Below are positions 54,687-63,284 of a stretch of DNA of 64,000 bases, piece after piece. Made by a program: the position numbers and the translations under genes. Location of the stretch: NCBI GenBank assembly GCA_038531745.1, contig JBCBBJ010000015.1, forward strand, positions 1-64,000, given 5' to 3'. Position 1 is the stretch's first letter, and every line of letters begins with the position of its first letter. The DNA is from CALLPQ01 sp038531745. GTDB taxonomy: Bacteria; Pseudomonadota; Alphaproteobacteria; Caulobacterales; Parvularculaceae. The notes under the pieces are model-generated. The model was not told the origin of the DNA and searched no databases. It saw only the letters and a program-made list of their open reading frames with translations.

Positions 54687-54718
54687 AAGGGTACCGGCGT
54701 CGCTGGTACCCTTTTTTC
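54687..54718 (+). terminator. rho-independent terminator after haloperoxidase copy 1
   Basis: A perfect 9-base stem (AAGGGTACC/GGTACCCTT) with a 9-base loop is followed by TTTTT. It shows that the two haloperoxidase genes are transcribed separately. The 253 bases after it hold the promoter of copy 2. Confidence 0.93.
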
Positions 54719-54971
54719 ATGACAAAAATACCGAAAATTTTATCGGGTTTTTCATGGGGTCGATAACGCAATTGTGATAACCCTTTAGCGTGGCAAAGCT
54801 TCGCCACTATTGACCTTTGGAGGGTTGCCGGGGGGCACCATCTGTCCATCCAGTTCTATCACGCGAATACGGCACGCTTTGTGCACGTTTAGGACGTGTG
54901 TTCGGGGGGCTTTCACCCGCGGCGACAGCAATAAACGGCCCAGAGCCGTAGCAGGAGTGGATAGGAACATC

Positions 54972-56783
54972 ATGGCTGAAGAGACCAAAATACCGGCGCT
55001 TGCGTCCGGCCCACCGACAACATCAACACCCGATATTCTCGCAACATCAAATGACACAGATACCGGCGTTCAGCGTCGTGATTTGTTAAAAGGTGCCGCT
55101 GTTTTATCGACGCTCGCGGCAACAGCGTGTTCTGACGCGCCATCTTTTATGATTGATCCGCCGGTACAGGCCGAAACGCCGCTTACCGGCATGACTTTCG
55201 GCGAAGCACCGGCCGAACGCATGGCAAGTTTTGTAAATTTGCGCACGTCCAACGCGCAGCGCCAAGGTGGCCGTTTCCCTGCTGACGTTCAAAGCAATAA
55301 TGGCGACGAGTCCCTTTATGCCGACTTCCGCGGCAGCTTTTCCAAATCCTTGGCGCATAATGAGTTCGGCGAAGTGGAAATGGACAGCTACAATAGCTTC
55401 CTGACTGCCTTAAATAGCCGGGACCCAGCCGACTTTGATAATATCATTGTCGGTGAGCCTAATAATCCTAGTCGGATTCCGCTGGTGGCCCCGCAAGCGG
55501 CGTTTTCCTTTGATCAATCGGCCCTCGACAGCAATGGCTACCGGATGGATGTGGCACCGGCATTTGCCAGTGCGGAAACCGCAGCCGAGATGGCCGAGCT
55601 TTATTGGTATGCGCTCACCCGTGATGTGCCGCTTTCGCAATACAATACCGATGCAACCATTGCCGCCGCCGCCACAGAGCTGAATGGTCTCTCGCGCAGC
55701 GATATCTTCCCCAATGATAATGGTACCGTCACACCAGCCACGATTTTCCGTGGTACGTTTGCGGGTGCTGAAGTGGGCCCGCTGGTCAGCCAGATGCTCT
55801 ACCAGCCGTTTAATTTTGGCCTTTTGGAAGTTGAGCAGCGTTACGATACCCCAACGCCCGGTACCGCCAACCAGTTCATGACCGACTATGATGAGTGGCT
55901 GAACATTCAGCGCGGCGGCGCGCCTGCGGGTTCGACGCAGTTCCGAGGCTCAAAGCGCTTTATTGCGACGATGCGTGACCTTGGCGAATTCGTCCATATC
56001 GATTTCCCCGTGCAATCGCCGCTCTATTCGCTGTTCATCCTTTTGGGCTATGGCCCCGATGCTGTCGACCCGAATATTCCGTATGCTGCCGTCGCCAGCA
56101 CGGCGGGGGCAACCCAGCAAGCCTTCACCAGCTTTGGTGGTGGTGGTCTTCCCCACCTCGTGGCACAAGGCCCCCGGATCGGCCTTCTTGGGGCGTGGTT
56201 CCAGAAATGGGCTGCACACAGACGGTTGCGTCCCGAGGTTTATGCCGGCCGTATCAATAACCAACTGCGCGGTCGCCGGTCCTACGACATCAACCAGGAA
56301 ATCCTCGATTCAGAGGCACTCGACCGCATCATCATGCAGGCGGGCATGACCAGTGATGACCGGGCACTTCTGCCCATGGGCTATCCAGAAGGCTCACCGG
56401 CGCACCCGGCCTATCCGGGCGGTCACTCAACTTTTGCGGCGGCGGGGGCAACCATCTGTAAAGCGCTCTTCAACGAGGATTTCGTCATCCCTAACCCGGT
56501 TGAGCCCGATGCCTCCGGCTCCGTTCTGAACCCCTACACAGGTCCCGACCTGACCATTGGCGGTGAATTGAACAAGCTGGTGGGCAACATCACCCACGGC
56601 CGCGATGCCATGGGGATGCATTGGCGCTCCGATGGTCGCGGTAACTTCATCGGCGAAAACGTGGCCATTACGCTGCTGTGTGACTACTCAACAACGTATA
56701 ATGACGAATTCGACGGCTTCCAGCTGACCCGGTTTAATGGCGAGCGTATCCGTATCGTCAACGGGTCTGTCCTTGCCGCCTAA
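54972..56783 (+). CDS. Tat-exported vanadium-dependent haloperoxidase family protein, copy 2
   Basis: 603 residues from the ATG at 54972 with AGGA 5 bases upstream; the longer frame from 54810 is rejected. Tat motif QRRDLLKG (34-41); a Cys at 53 after LAATA may make it a lipoprotein. Pocket residues are K412, R420, H478, H485, R544 and H550, with the same PGGHS variant. It is clearly a paralogue of copy 1, near identical across GDESLYADFRGSFSKSLAHN-type blocks and the C-terminal 120 residues. The N-terminal 110 residues differ most. Confidence 0.87.
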   Translation: MAEETKIPALASGPPTTSTPDILATSNDTDTGVQRRDLLKGAAVLSTLAATACSDAPSFMIDPPVQAETPLTGMTFGEAPAERMASFVNLRTSNAQRQGGRFPADVQSNNGDESLYADFRGSFSKSLAHNEFGEVEMDSYNSFLTALNSRDPADFDNIIVGEPNNPSRIPLVAPQAAFSFDQSALDSNGYRMDVAPAFASAETAAEMAELYWYALTRDVPLSQYNTDATIAAAATELNGLSRSDIFPNDNGTVTPATIFRGTFAGAEVGPLVSQMLYQPFNFGLLEVEQRYDTPTPGTANQFMTDYDEWLNIQRGGAPAGSTQFRGSKRFIATMRDLGEFVHIDFPVQSPLYSLFILLGYGPDAVDPNIPYAAVASTAGATQQAFTSFGGGGLPHLVAQGPRIGLLGAWFQKWAAHRRLRPEVYAGRINNQLRGRRSYDINQEILDSEALDRIIMQAGMTSDDRALLPMGYPEGSPAHPAYPGGHSTFAAAGATICKALFNEDFVIPNPVEPDASGSVLNPYTGPDLTIGGELNKLVGNITHGRDAMGMHWRSDGRGNFIGENVAITLLCDYSTTYNDEFDGFQLTRFNGERIRIVNGSVLAA

Positions 56784-56808
56784 TTCCACTAGGCAAATAC
56801 TCACTATC

Positions 56809-56844
56809 GAAAACGCCATTGCCCGAAAGAGCAGTGGCGTTTTC
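56809..56844 (+). terminator. terminator after haloperoxidase copy 2
   Basis: GAAAACGCCATTGC and GCAGTGGCGTTTTC pair over 14 bases with one G-T wobble and an 8-base loop; the right arm ends in TTTTC. Confidence 0.85.
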
Positions 56845-56850
56845 AATTGG

Positions 56851-56864
56851 GGGGGATTTGAACC
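56851..56864 (-). repeat. tRNA T-arm-like fragment
   Basis: GGTTCAAATCCCCC on the minus strand, with a few flanking bases, copies the T-arm of tRNA-Phe about 380 bases away (57231-57252). No other tRNA parts are here. It may be a relic of an attachment site. Confidence 0.4.
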
Positions 56865-56909
56865 ACCCGACTGCCAATGCTGTCACCAGGGCATGTTCGT
56901 TTCAATCGT

Positions 56910-56954
56910 CTTAGAGCACGGGACTGTATCGTTGAGGCAGTCCCGTGCTCTAAG
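56910..56954. repeat. 17-base perfect inverted repeat
   Basis: CTTAGAGCACGGGACTG (56910-56926) and its exact reverse complement (56938-56954) surround an 11-base loop. There is no T-run after either arm, so it is not an obvious terminator. Confidence 0.75.
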
Positions 56955-57024
56955 TCCTTGATTTCGCGTCGCTACCAGCCAAACCGGTGAGCCACTTTGG
57001 CGGCGCGATGCTATAGGCTTCCAT

Positions 57025-57113
57025 CCTTCGAGACGACCGCTTACGCGCTCCCCTCAGGATTAGGAATTTGTGGAGAAACCTCATCCTGAGGAGCCCGCAG
57101 GGCGTCTCGAAGG
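57025..57113. repeat. dispersed alphaproteobacterial palindromic repeat
   Basis: Outer arms CCTTCGAGACG and CGTCTCGAAGG (57103-57113) and inner arms CTCAGGAT (57053-57060) and ATCCTGAG (57083-57090) are perfect. The wording matches a short palindromic element scattered through many alphaproteobacterial genomes; I know it from general experience and did not search for it here. Confidence 0.75.
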
Positions 57114-57221
57114 ACGAAGGTTTTTGAATAGAATTGAGCCGGAAGTGCTCCGGAAAAATAAGGGTGTTCCCCGCGCCATCCGTCGGAAATTGTTTTTCGC
57201 CGGTACGGACATTTTGCGAGG

Positions 57222-57297
<76 letters not shown>

Positions 57298-57491
57298 GGG
57301 TGCCGTATCCAAAGGATTAGGCGGCAAGTCACGGGCAAACACGCGCCTCGCGAGCCCCGGGTCTTAGCCAACGGCGGGCCGATTGTCCATTGGCTTTATG
57401 GGGCCGGGTAGAAGAAATTTCCTTCCTGCGGCATAGGATGCTTTTCAGGCGGGAAGGGCATTTTTTCACGCGGGGGCGGGACTTCGATGCC

Positions 57492-58379
57492 TTAGCCGCC
57501 ACAACCGCCGCCGCAGCCACCACCACAGCCGCTATCGCCGCCGCCATTGTCGCCGCTGCTACTGTCTTTCCCGGTACCGCTATTTACGGACCCACCGGTG
57601 GCCCCATTGCCCGACCGGGATGATGTGCGCGTTGCAGTGGCAGAAAGAAGACCAATCAGCAAGAGGAGACAACCGATAGCGACGAGTGCTTTGGGATTTG
57701 CGCGCAGCGCTTCGAAGGTTTGTGCTGCGCCGCCTGTTTGTGCCGTTGCTGCCACCAGAAATACCGTGGTGGCTGCCCCTGTGAGCGTACCGCCGATACC
57801 GGCCACAAGGGTCGCGAGGGATCGGTTGCGCGCCGCTGGCTTCGACATTTGACGCATATCCACACGGCGCATATGCGGAGCCGCGGCAAACCGTTCGGCA
57901 CTTTCCGGCCAAATATCTGCCGATGGCAACTCGCCAAAAAACTGTTCATAGGAGGCGAGGGTTTTGGCGTAATTGTCCGCATACCGCGTACGCTCTGACG
58001 GTCCGCCCAGGGTTGGCCCATGGTGTAAAGGCGCGCCCAGCGCCTCGGCAAAGGGACCCCAATAATGCCGGGTATAGGTAAGATGCAGATGCCAGGCCTG
58101 ATCAACCGCATCGGACGGCGTCACCTCATGGCCAGCAACGCGGGCAAGAAACGCAAAACGGCGATATTCTGTGACCACGCGTGCTGCAAATGCCGGTGAC
58201 CAGTTATTGTCTCGCGCCAGACGATCAGCAAAACAAAACTGTGCCGCGGGTGCGTCAAAACTCAGGGTGCTAAGCCGGGACCAAAGACCCGCATGGGGCG
58301 CCATAGCGGTTGGTAGAGATTGCAGTACCGCTCCATCGTCGGAGCCTTGATCACCAATATTAACAAGAAAATTGCTCAT
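57492..58379 (-). CDS. glycine-rich domain (GRDP/DUF1399-like) membrane protein with Gly-Cys tail
   Basis: 295 residues from the ATG at 58379 with AGGAG 7 bases upstream. The N-terminal domain (about 45-170) has VDQAWHLHLTYTRHYW, LHHGPTLGG and YEQFFGELPSADIWP, as in glycine-rich domain proteins and TIGR04222-type membrane proteins. Two transmembrane helices (about 195-217 and 229-247) follow. The tail ends in CGGG repeats (GCGGGCGGGCGG), which may bind metal. The function is unknown. Divergent from queF. Confidence 0.78.
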   Translation of the reverse strand: MSNFLVNIGDQGSDDGAVLQSLPTAMAPHAGLWSRLSTLSFDAPAAQFCFADRLARDNNWSPAFAARVVTEYRRFAFLARVAGHEVTPSDAVDQAWHLHLTYTRHYWGPFAEALGAPLHHGPTLGGPSERTRYADNYAKTLASYEQFFGELPSADIWPESAERFAAAPHMRRVDMRQMSKPAARNRSLATLVAGIGGTLTGAATTVFLVAATAQTGGAAQTFEALRANPKALVAIGCLLLLIGLLSATATRTSSRSGNGATGGSVNSGTGKDSSSGDNGGGDSGCGGGCGGGCGG

Positions 58380-58555
58380 CGTTTTACTCCTCTCCTCGCC
58401 GGTGGGATGTGGGGAGTATCGACCAGATGTCAAGTTTCCTTGTCAATTTTGATGGGGCCGTGCTCTCCACCGGTCCTGTCTCTATAAACTGCGAATTGCG
58501 GGGCCAGGACAAACGCCGTAGAAGCGCTGGCATCCCCGCAGGCAGAGACTTGATT

Positions 58556-59050
58556 ATGGCGAAGACCCCAACTGAAAACCCCGTTCGCGATGCGTCAGGC
58601 ACCAACGATTTGACCCAACTGGGGCAGATACAGGCTGGACCCGCAACACCGGAAGAAGCGGTGCTGGAGACCGTACCAAACCCGCGCCCCCGGGCGCTTT
58701 ATCTGGCGCGGTTTGTGTGTCCGGAATTCACGTCCCTGTGTCCGGTAACAGCGCAGCCGGATTTTGCTCATCTGGTGATTGATTATGCACCGGACGAAAA
58801 GCTCGTGGAATCAAAGTCTTTAAAGCTTTTTCTCGGCGCTTTTCGGAACCATGGCGGCTTTCATGAGGACTGTACGGTGATGGTTGCCGAGCGCATCGTT
58901 GCGGCCACAAAACCCCGCTGGCTGCGGATTGGCGGCTATTGGTATCCGCGCGGCGGTATTCCCATCGATGTGTTCTGGCAGACAGGAACGCCCCCAGAGG
59001 GGTTGTGGGTTCCTGGTCAGGGGGTGCCCCCTTACCGTGGTCGAGGATAA
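58556..59050 (+). CDS. queF: NADPH-dependent 7-cyano-7-deazaguanine (preQ0) reductase
   Basis: 164 residues from the ATG at 58556; a frame back to 58409 overlaps the neighbour's leader and is rejected. The catalytic Cys62 sits in EFTSLCPVTAQPDF, and SLKLFLGAFRNHGGFHEDC is the second family block. It reduces preQ0 to preQ1 in queuosine synthesis. It is the short unimodular form. No other queuosine genes are in the window and no preQ1 riboswitch is seen. Confidence 0.96.
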   Translation: MAKTPTENPVRDASGTNDLTQLGQIQAGPATPEEAVLETVPNPRPRALYLARFVCPEFTSLCPVTAQPDFAHLVIDYAPDEKLVESKSLKLFLGAFRNHGGFHEDCTVMVAERIVAATKPRWLRIGGYWYPRGGIPIDVFWQTGTPPEGLWVPGQGVPPYRGRG

Positions 59051-59072
59051 AGGGTAGGCGGATGAAGACCGG

Positions 59073-59681
59073 TTAACGCTCGCCGCCAAGCATATCTTCA
59101 ACCTGGCCAAGCCGTTCTTTGCCAAAGAACATTTCCTCACCCACGAAAAACGTTGGTAAGCCGAAAATACCGCGTGCCACGGCTGTTTCAGTTGCCGATT
59201 TTAGCGCCTCTTTAATGGACGCGTCTTGCGTTGCCGCGAGTAGGCCGGCTCCATCAAAGCCGAGTTCCGTCAGGGTACGCACAAAGATATCTGCATCATC
59301 CATTTTTCGGTCAAGCTCCCACATCGCCCGCATGCCTGCGTTCAAGAACGCTTGCAGAAGGTCTTGATCATCAAAGGTCATGGCGGCGCGCATAAGCATC
59401 AGGGTGTTTACCGGAAAGCTACTGTTCATTTTGAAAGCGCTTAGCTGATGCCGGGCAATAAATCGCTGAACTTCGAGCATTTCATAGGCAACCTTGCCCT
59501 TCACCGAGGCAAAGGCAACCATGGGTGCCTGGTTGTTTGTCCCCCGAAAAATGCCACCCAGAAGCGCAGGTTTTAGAACAATCTCTGCCTCACACCGTGC
59601 GCACACGGATGGTAACACTTTATGGGCAAAATAGGCGTTTGGACTGGCAAAATCAAAATAGAAGTCGACGCTTTTGGTCAT
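59073..59681 (-). CDS. 2-hydroxychromene-2-carboxylate isomerase / DsbA-family protein
   Basis: 202 residues from the ATG at 59681 with AAGGA 8 bases upstream. The opening VDFYFDFASPNAYF and the closing GIFGLPTFFVGEEMFFGKERL are typical of kappa-class GST-like isomerases. The DsbA CxxC is absent and Ser in FASPN replaces it, as expected for this branch. It probably uses glutathione for an isomerisation in aromatic breakdown. It lies just downstream of the SDR gene. Confidence 0.88.
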   Translation of the reverse strand: MTKSVDFYFDFASPNAYFAHKVLPSVCARCEAEIVLKPALLGGIFRGTNNQAPMVAFASVKGKVAYEMLEVQRFIARHQLSAFKMNSSFPVNTLMLMRAAMTFDDQDLLQAFLNAGMRAMWELDRKMDDADIFVRTLTELGFDGAGLLAATQDASIKEALKSATETAVARGIFGLPTFFVGEEMFFGKERLGQVEDMLGGER

Positions 59682-59730
59682 GGCAGAGGTCCTTTTATCG
59701 TTATCACGCTGGCGGCTATGTCGTTGTGGC

Positions 59731-60483
59731 CTACCATTTTTCCTTCCACGGTCGCAGGTCCAATTCATGGGTCCAGGCCGTGCGGCGTTGATTATGGACC
59801 ATCACATAGGATGCGGCGATATCGTCAGGCTGGAGGAGGGCATCCTCCTTACGCCGATCATCGGCATCGGGAAAATTGTCCCGGATAAAGGCTGAATCAA
59901 TCGCGCCATCAATAATGATATGCGCCACATGAATATTGTGGGGCCCTAACTCGCGGGCCATAGATTGAGCGAGGGCACGCAGGCCGTGTTTTGCGCTGGC
60001 AAAAGCGCTGAAGCCGGACCTGCCGCGCACGCTCGCCGTGGCGCCCGTGAAAATAATAGTGCCGCGCTTGCGGGGGATCATGCGTTGGGCGACTTCGCGC
60101 CCCGTCAGAAAGCCGGCAAAGCAGGCCATTTCCCAAACCTTGCGAAAGACCCGCGCACTCGTGTCGGTTATGGGAAAAAACACGTTGGCACCGATATTGA
60201 AAATCGCAACATCAATCGTTGCGATGTCCGTTTCGATTTTTTCAACCAAACCCGCCATAGCTTCTTCATCGCGGGCATCGGCAGGCATCGCAACGGCCCG
60301 CCCACCGGCCTCGCGGATTGACCGGGCGAGGGCCTCCAACGCATCGGTATGGCGCGGGCGGCGCACAAGGCAGGCAATATGCCCCTCGCGGGCAAAGGCC
60401 CGGGCAATCGCTGCGCCCGTTGCGTCACCCGCGCCGACGATTAGGCACGCTCTGTCATCAATATCTTTGGCGGTGTGCGTCAT
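59731..60483 (-). CDS. short-chain dehydrogenase/reductase lacking the catalytic Tyr
   Basis: 250 residues with a Rossmann fold: LIVGAGDATGAAIARAF at the nucleotide site, FNIGANVFFPI, and IIFTGATASVRG with the catalytic Ser. The YxxxK motif reads FASAK, so Phe replaces Tyr while Lys stays. GPHNIHVAHIIIDGAID is typical of this subgroup. The substitution appears to be a subgroup trait, and the reaction is unknown. It is followed by the isomerase-like gene. Confidence 0.88.
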   Translation of the reverse strand: MTHTAKDIDDRACLIVGAGDATGAAIARAFAREGHIACLVRRPRHTDALEALARSIREAGGRAVAMPADARDEEAMAGLVEKIETDIATIDVAIFNIGANVFFPITDTSARVFRKVWEMACFAGFLTGREVAQRMIPRKRGTIIFTGATASVRGRSGFSAFASAKHGLRALAQSMARELGPHNIHVAHIIIDGAIDSAFIRDNFPDADDRRKEDALLQPDDIAASYVMVHNQRRTAWTHELDLRPWKEKW

Positions 60484-60625
60484 TCGGCGAACCCCCGGTG
60501 CGTGTTTAAGAGCAGGTTGGTTGCCAAGACCATGTCAGTTATGGTGAGTGGGAACAAAGGGTTTGTGCAGTATCGCGAGGCCTTCAAACCTGTGCCTGAT
60601 TGAGCGGGCTGAAAGGACTGTTCCT

Positions 60626-61606
60626 ATGCGAACAAATACGCAAAAAAGAAGCTTGGCTAGCGCAATCGTTCTGGCTTTGTGCCCAATCATTTTTGACAGC
60701 AACCCCGCCGGGGCGCAGGCATTGGCCGGCAAACGCGCGCCCTCGCAGATTATTGCCACTGCACCGGACGACCAGTGGCGTACCGTTAATCCGGCAAAAC
60801 TCGTTGTGATGGAGTTGTCACGGGGCCGGGTTATCATTGAGCTGTCCGATCGCCTTGCGCCAAACCATGTGGGGCAAATGCAAAATCTCGTCAAAGGGGG
60901 ATTTTACGATGGCTTGTCTTTTTACCGAGTGATTGAGGGGTTTGTTGCCCAGGGGGGTGATCCTTTTGAGGAACGCGTCGTGCCCGATGGCGTTAAAGAA
61001 AATCTCGTGGCGGAAATTGAACATCTTCTCATGGAAGATGAAGCGGATGTTGATTCCGTTTTGCCTGGCTTCGCTAATGCCGGCGACGGCTACGCTCAAA
61101 CCGCCACCGGCTGGCTCGATGGTATCCCCATAGGAGTGGAGTGGACAAACTCAATTTATAGGCGATGGCCGCTGCATTGCACCGGTGCTTTTGCGTTTGG
61201 GCGCAATAATGATCCCGATAGTGCCAGTACAGAGTTTTATATCACGCTTCAGCCGCAGCGCTATCTTGACCGCAATCTGACGATTTTTGGCCGCGTGATT
61301 GATGGTATGGATCATATCCAAGCGCTCACCCGTCAGCTGCCTCCGGAAGATGAGACCGATCCGCTAGGAGATGAAATTCGTCGCGTCTGGATGGGTGATG
61401 CGCCACCAGAAGGTGAAACAACCCCCGTCTGGCAGGTGTTCCGCACCGACAACGCGCTGTTTGCTGACTATGTGGAATCGCGGCGCAACCGGCCGGAGGC
61501 GTTTTTCTTTTATCGCCCAAACCATGTTGATGTGTGCCAAGTGACAATTCCGGTGCGTATGGCGTCGCCTGCCAATAATACTGTGTCCGCTAAGCCCAAC
61601 GAATAA
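60626..61606 (+). CDS. cyclophilin-type peptidyl-prolyl cis-trans isomerase, exported
   Basis: 326 residues from the ATG at 60626 with AAAGGA 8 bases upstream. A signal peptide is cleaved after AGA (about 30). Cyclophilin blocks are visible: GGFYDGLSFYRVIEGFVAQGGDP, listed here as FYRVIEGFVAQGGDP, and STEFYITLQPQRYLDRNLTI. It is larger than a minimal cyclophilin, with an insert of about 70 residues between them and a C-terminal extension. It assists folding of periplasmic proteins. Confidence 0.92.
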   Translation: MRTNTQKRSLASAIVLALCPIIFDSNPAGAQALAGKRAPSQIIATAPDDQWRTVNPAKLVVMELSRGRVIIELSDRLAPNHVGQMQNLVKGGFYDGLSFYRVIEGFVAQGGDPFEERVVPDGVKENLVAEIEHLLMEDEADVDSVLPGFANAGDGYAQTATGWLDGIPIGVEWTNSIYRRWPLHCTGAFAFGRNNDPDSASTEFYITLQPQRYLDRNLTIFGRVIDGMDHIQALTRQLPPEDETDPLGDEIRRVWMGDAPPEGETTPVWQVFRTDNALFADYVESRRNRPEAFFFYRPNHVDVCQVTIPVRMASPANNTVSAKPNE

Positions 61607-61613
61607 GGATGCG

Positions 61614-62255
61614 GTGACGACTATGTCAAAGCGGTTTCCCCATCAACTTGGTCCGTGGACGGTACAAACGACACAGACCCGCTACGAGAATCCATGGATC
61701 AGGGTTGAACATTCCGAAGTGATCCATCCCGATGGGACGCCCGGGCTTTATGGTGTGATCCGGTTCGCAAACCTTGCCATTGGCGTGTTACCCATCGACG
61801 AGACCGGCCATGTGTGGCTTGTGGGGCAGCATCGGTTTCCCGCTGATGCCTATAGCTGGGAATTGCCTGAAGGGGGCAGTCCGAAGGATGAAGACCCGCT
61901 TATGGGGGCGCGGCGCGAGCTAAAAGAAGAAACCGGATATTCCGCAGCGCATTGGAGCGAATTGGCGCGGTTCACCATTTCGAATTCCGTCACCGATGAG
62001 GAGGCTGTCTGCTATATCGCGGCCGGCCTTAGTCCCGGCCAAAGCGCACCCGATGCATCAGAAGATCTAAAGGTAAAACGCGTCCCCTTCAAAAGCCTCT
62101 ATGATGAGGTGTTGAATGGCACCATTACCGACAGCTTGACCATTATTATGACCCTGATGGCTGTGCAAAAGGCCTTGCGGGGCGACCTGCCGCCCGCCAT
62201 ATCTATGCTTATTCGGCGGCAGATCAATGACAATGTCGCCAGCCCAACTGGTTGA
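61614..62255 (+). CDS. Nudix hydrolase (ADP-ribose pyrophosphatase-like)
   Basis: 213 residues from a GTG at 61614 with AAGGA 4 bases upstream; the ATG at 61623 is the alternative. The Nudix box is complete: G-GSPKD-E-DPLMGAR-REL-K-EE-T-G. LVGQHRFPADAYSWELPEGG before it fits the ADP-ribose/nucleoside-diphosphate-sugar group. Starts 7 bases after the cyclophilin stop, so it is co-transcribed. Confidence 0.93.
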   Translation: MTTMSKRFPHQLGPWTVQTTQTRYENPWIRVEHSEVIHPDGTPGLYGVIRFANLAIGVLPIDETGHVWLVGQHRFPADAYSWELPEGGSPKDEDPLMGARRELKEETGYSAAHWSELARFTISNSVTDEEAVCYIAAGLSPGQSAPDASEDLKVKRVPFKSLYDEVLNGTITDSLTIIMTLMAVQKALRGDLPPAISMLIRRQINDNVASPTG

Positions 62256-62263
62256 GGTTTTCT

Positions 62264-63133
62264 ATGGCCCAAAAATCGTCACCTTCCATGCCCAGTAATG
62301 ATGATCCGGTTACGGAGAACCTTGTTCTTGCCGATCGTGCCCAGGATGATACCGCGTTAACCATTGATCAGACCTGGGCGCGTATGCGGTTGGAGGCGGC
62401 AACCAATGCCGGGCTAGAGCCAAGTCTGGCGAGCTTTCTCCATGCAACTATCTTAAATCACAATAGTTTTCGCGCCGCGCTATCCTATCGTTTAGCGCAA
62501 AAGCTGTCCGATGCGGAAATGAACCCCATGGTCTGGCGCGAAGTCATTAGCGGCGCGTTCGATGACCAGCCGGATATTGTCCATGCGGCCCATGCTGACC
62601 TTATCGCCTGCTTTGACCGCGACCCTGCCACATTCGAATATGTGCAGCCGTTTTTGTACCACAAAGGCTATCAGGGTTTGCAGGTGCAACGGCTTGCCAA
62701 CTGGTTGTGGCGTCATGATCGCCGCTCGCTCGCGCTTTATGTGCAAAGCCGCATGTCTGAACTTTATAGCATCGATATTCATCCCCATGCGTCCTTTGGC
62801 CAGGGCGTTTTTATCGATCATGCCACAGGCGTTGTGATTGGCGAAACTACAATCGTTGAAGATAATGTTTCGATCCTGCAATCGGTCACGTTGGGCGGCA
62901 CAGGTAAAGACAGCGGTGATCGGCACCCAAAAATCCGGGCCGGTGCGTTGATCAGTGTTGGGGCCAAAGTTCTCGGCAATATTGAAGTGGGGGCAGGGGC
63001 CAAAGTTGCCGCTGGCAGCGTCGTACTTAAGGATGTCCCTGCCGGATGCACCGTTGCCGGGGTGCCCGCAAAACTTGTGGGCGATTGCGCCAGTTGCGCG
63101 CCAGCAACCACCATGGATCAGGGCCTAGACTAA
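62264..63133 (+). CDS. cysE: serine O-acetyltransferase
   Basis: 289 residues from the ATG at 62264 with GAGG 6 bases upstream. The N-terminal helical domain is followed by left-handed beta-helix hexapeptides: IDIHPHASFGQGVFIDHATG, ILQSVTLGGTGK and CTVAGVPAKLVG. D and H of IDHATG are the active pair. It acetylates serine to O-acetylserine for cysteine synthesis. Follows the Nudix gene directly. Confidence 0.96.
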   Translation: MAQKSSPSMPSNDDPVTENLVLADRAQDDTALTIDQTWARMRLEAATNAGLEPSLASFLHATILNHNSFRAALSYRLAQKLSDAEMNPMVWREVISGAFDDQPDIVHAAHADLIACFDRDPATFEYVQPFLYHKGYQGLQVQRLANWLWRHDRRSLALYVQSRMSELYSIDIHPHASFGQGVFIDHATGVVIGETTIVEDNVSILQSVTLGGTGKDSGDRHPKIRAGALISVGAKVLGNIEVGAGAKVAAGSVVLKDVPAGCTVAGVPAKLVGDCASCAPATTMDQGLD

Positions 63134-63284
63134 AAGTCAGAGCGCACCAAAGGCATCCAATAAAAGACTGGGCTCGTCACCGAGGTTTGGAAAGTAACGC
63201 CTTACTGCGTCCCTGTTGCGATTGATTTCCTCGCCCAAGTCCTGCAATCCTTTTATTCGGTAGGGATAGTAAAGGGGACTTCAA

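Noticed and set aside
58409..58555. N-terminal extension of QueF
   Set aside because: It overlaps the leader of the divergent gene, and QueF similarity begins after the ATG at 58556.
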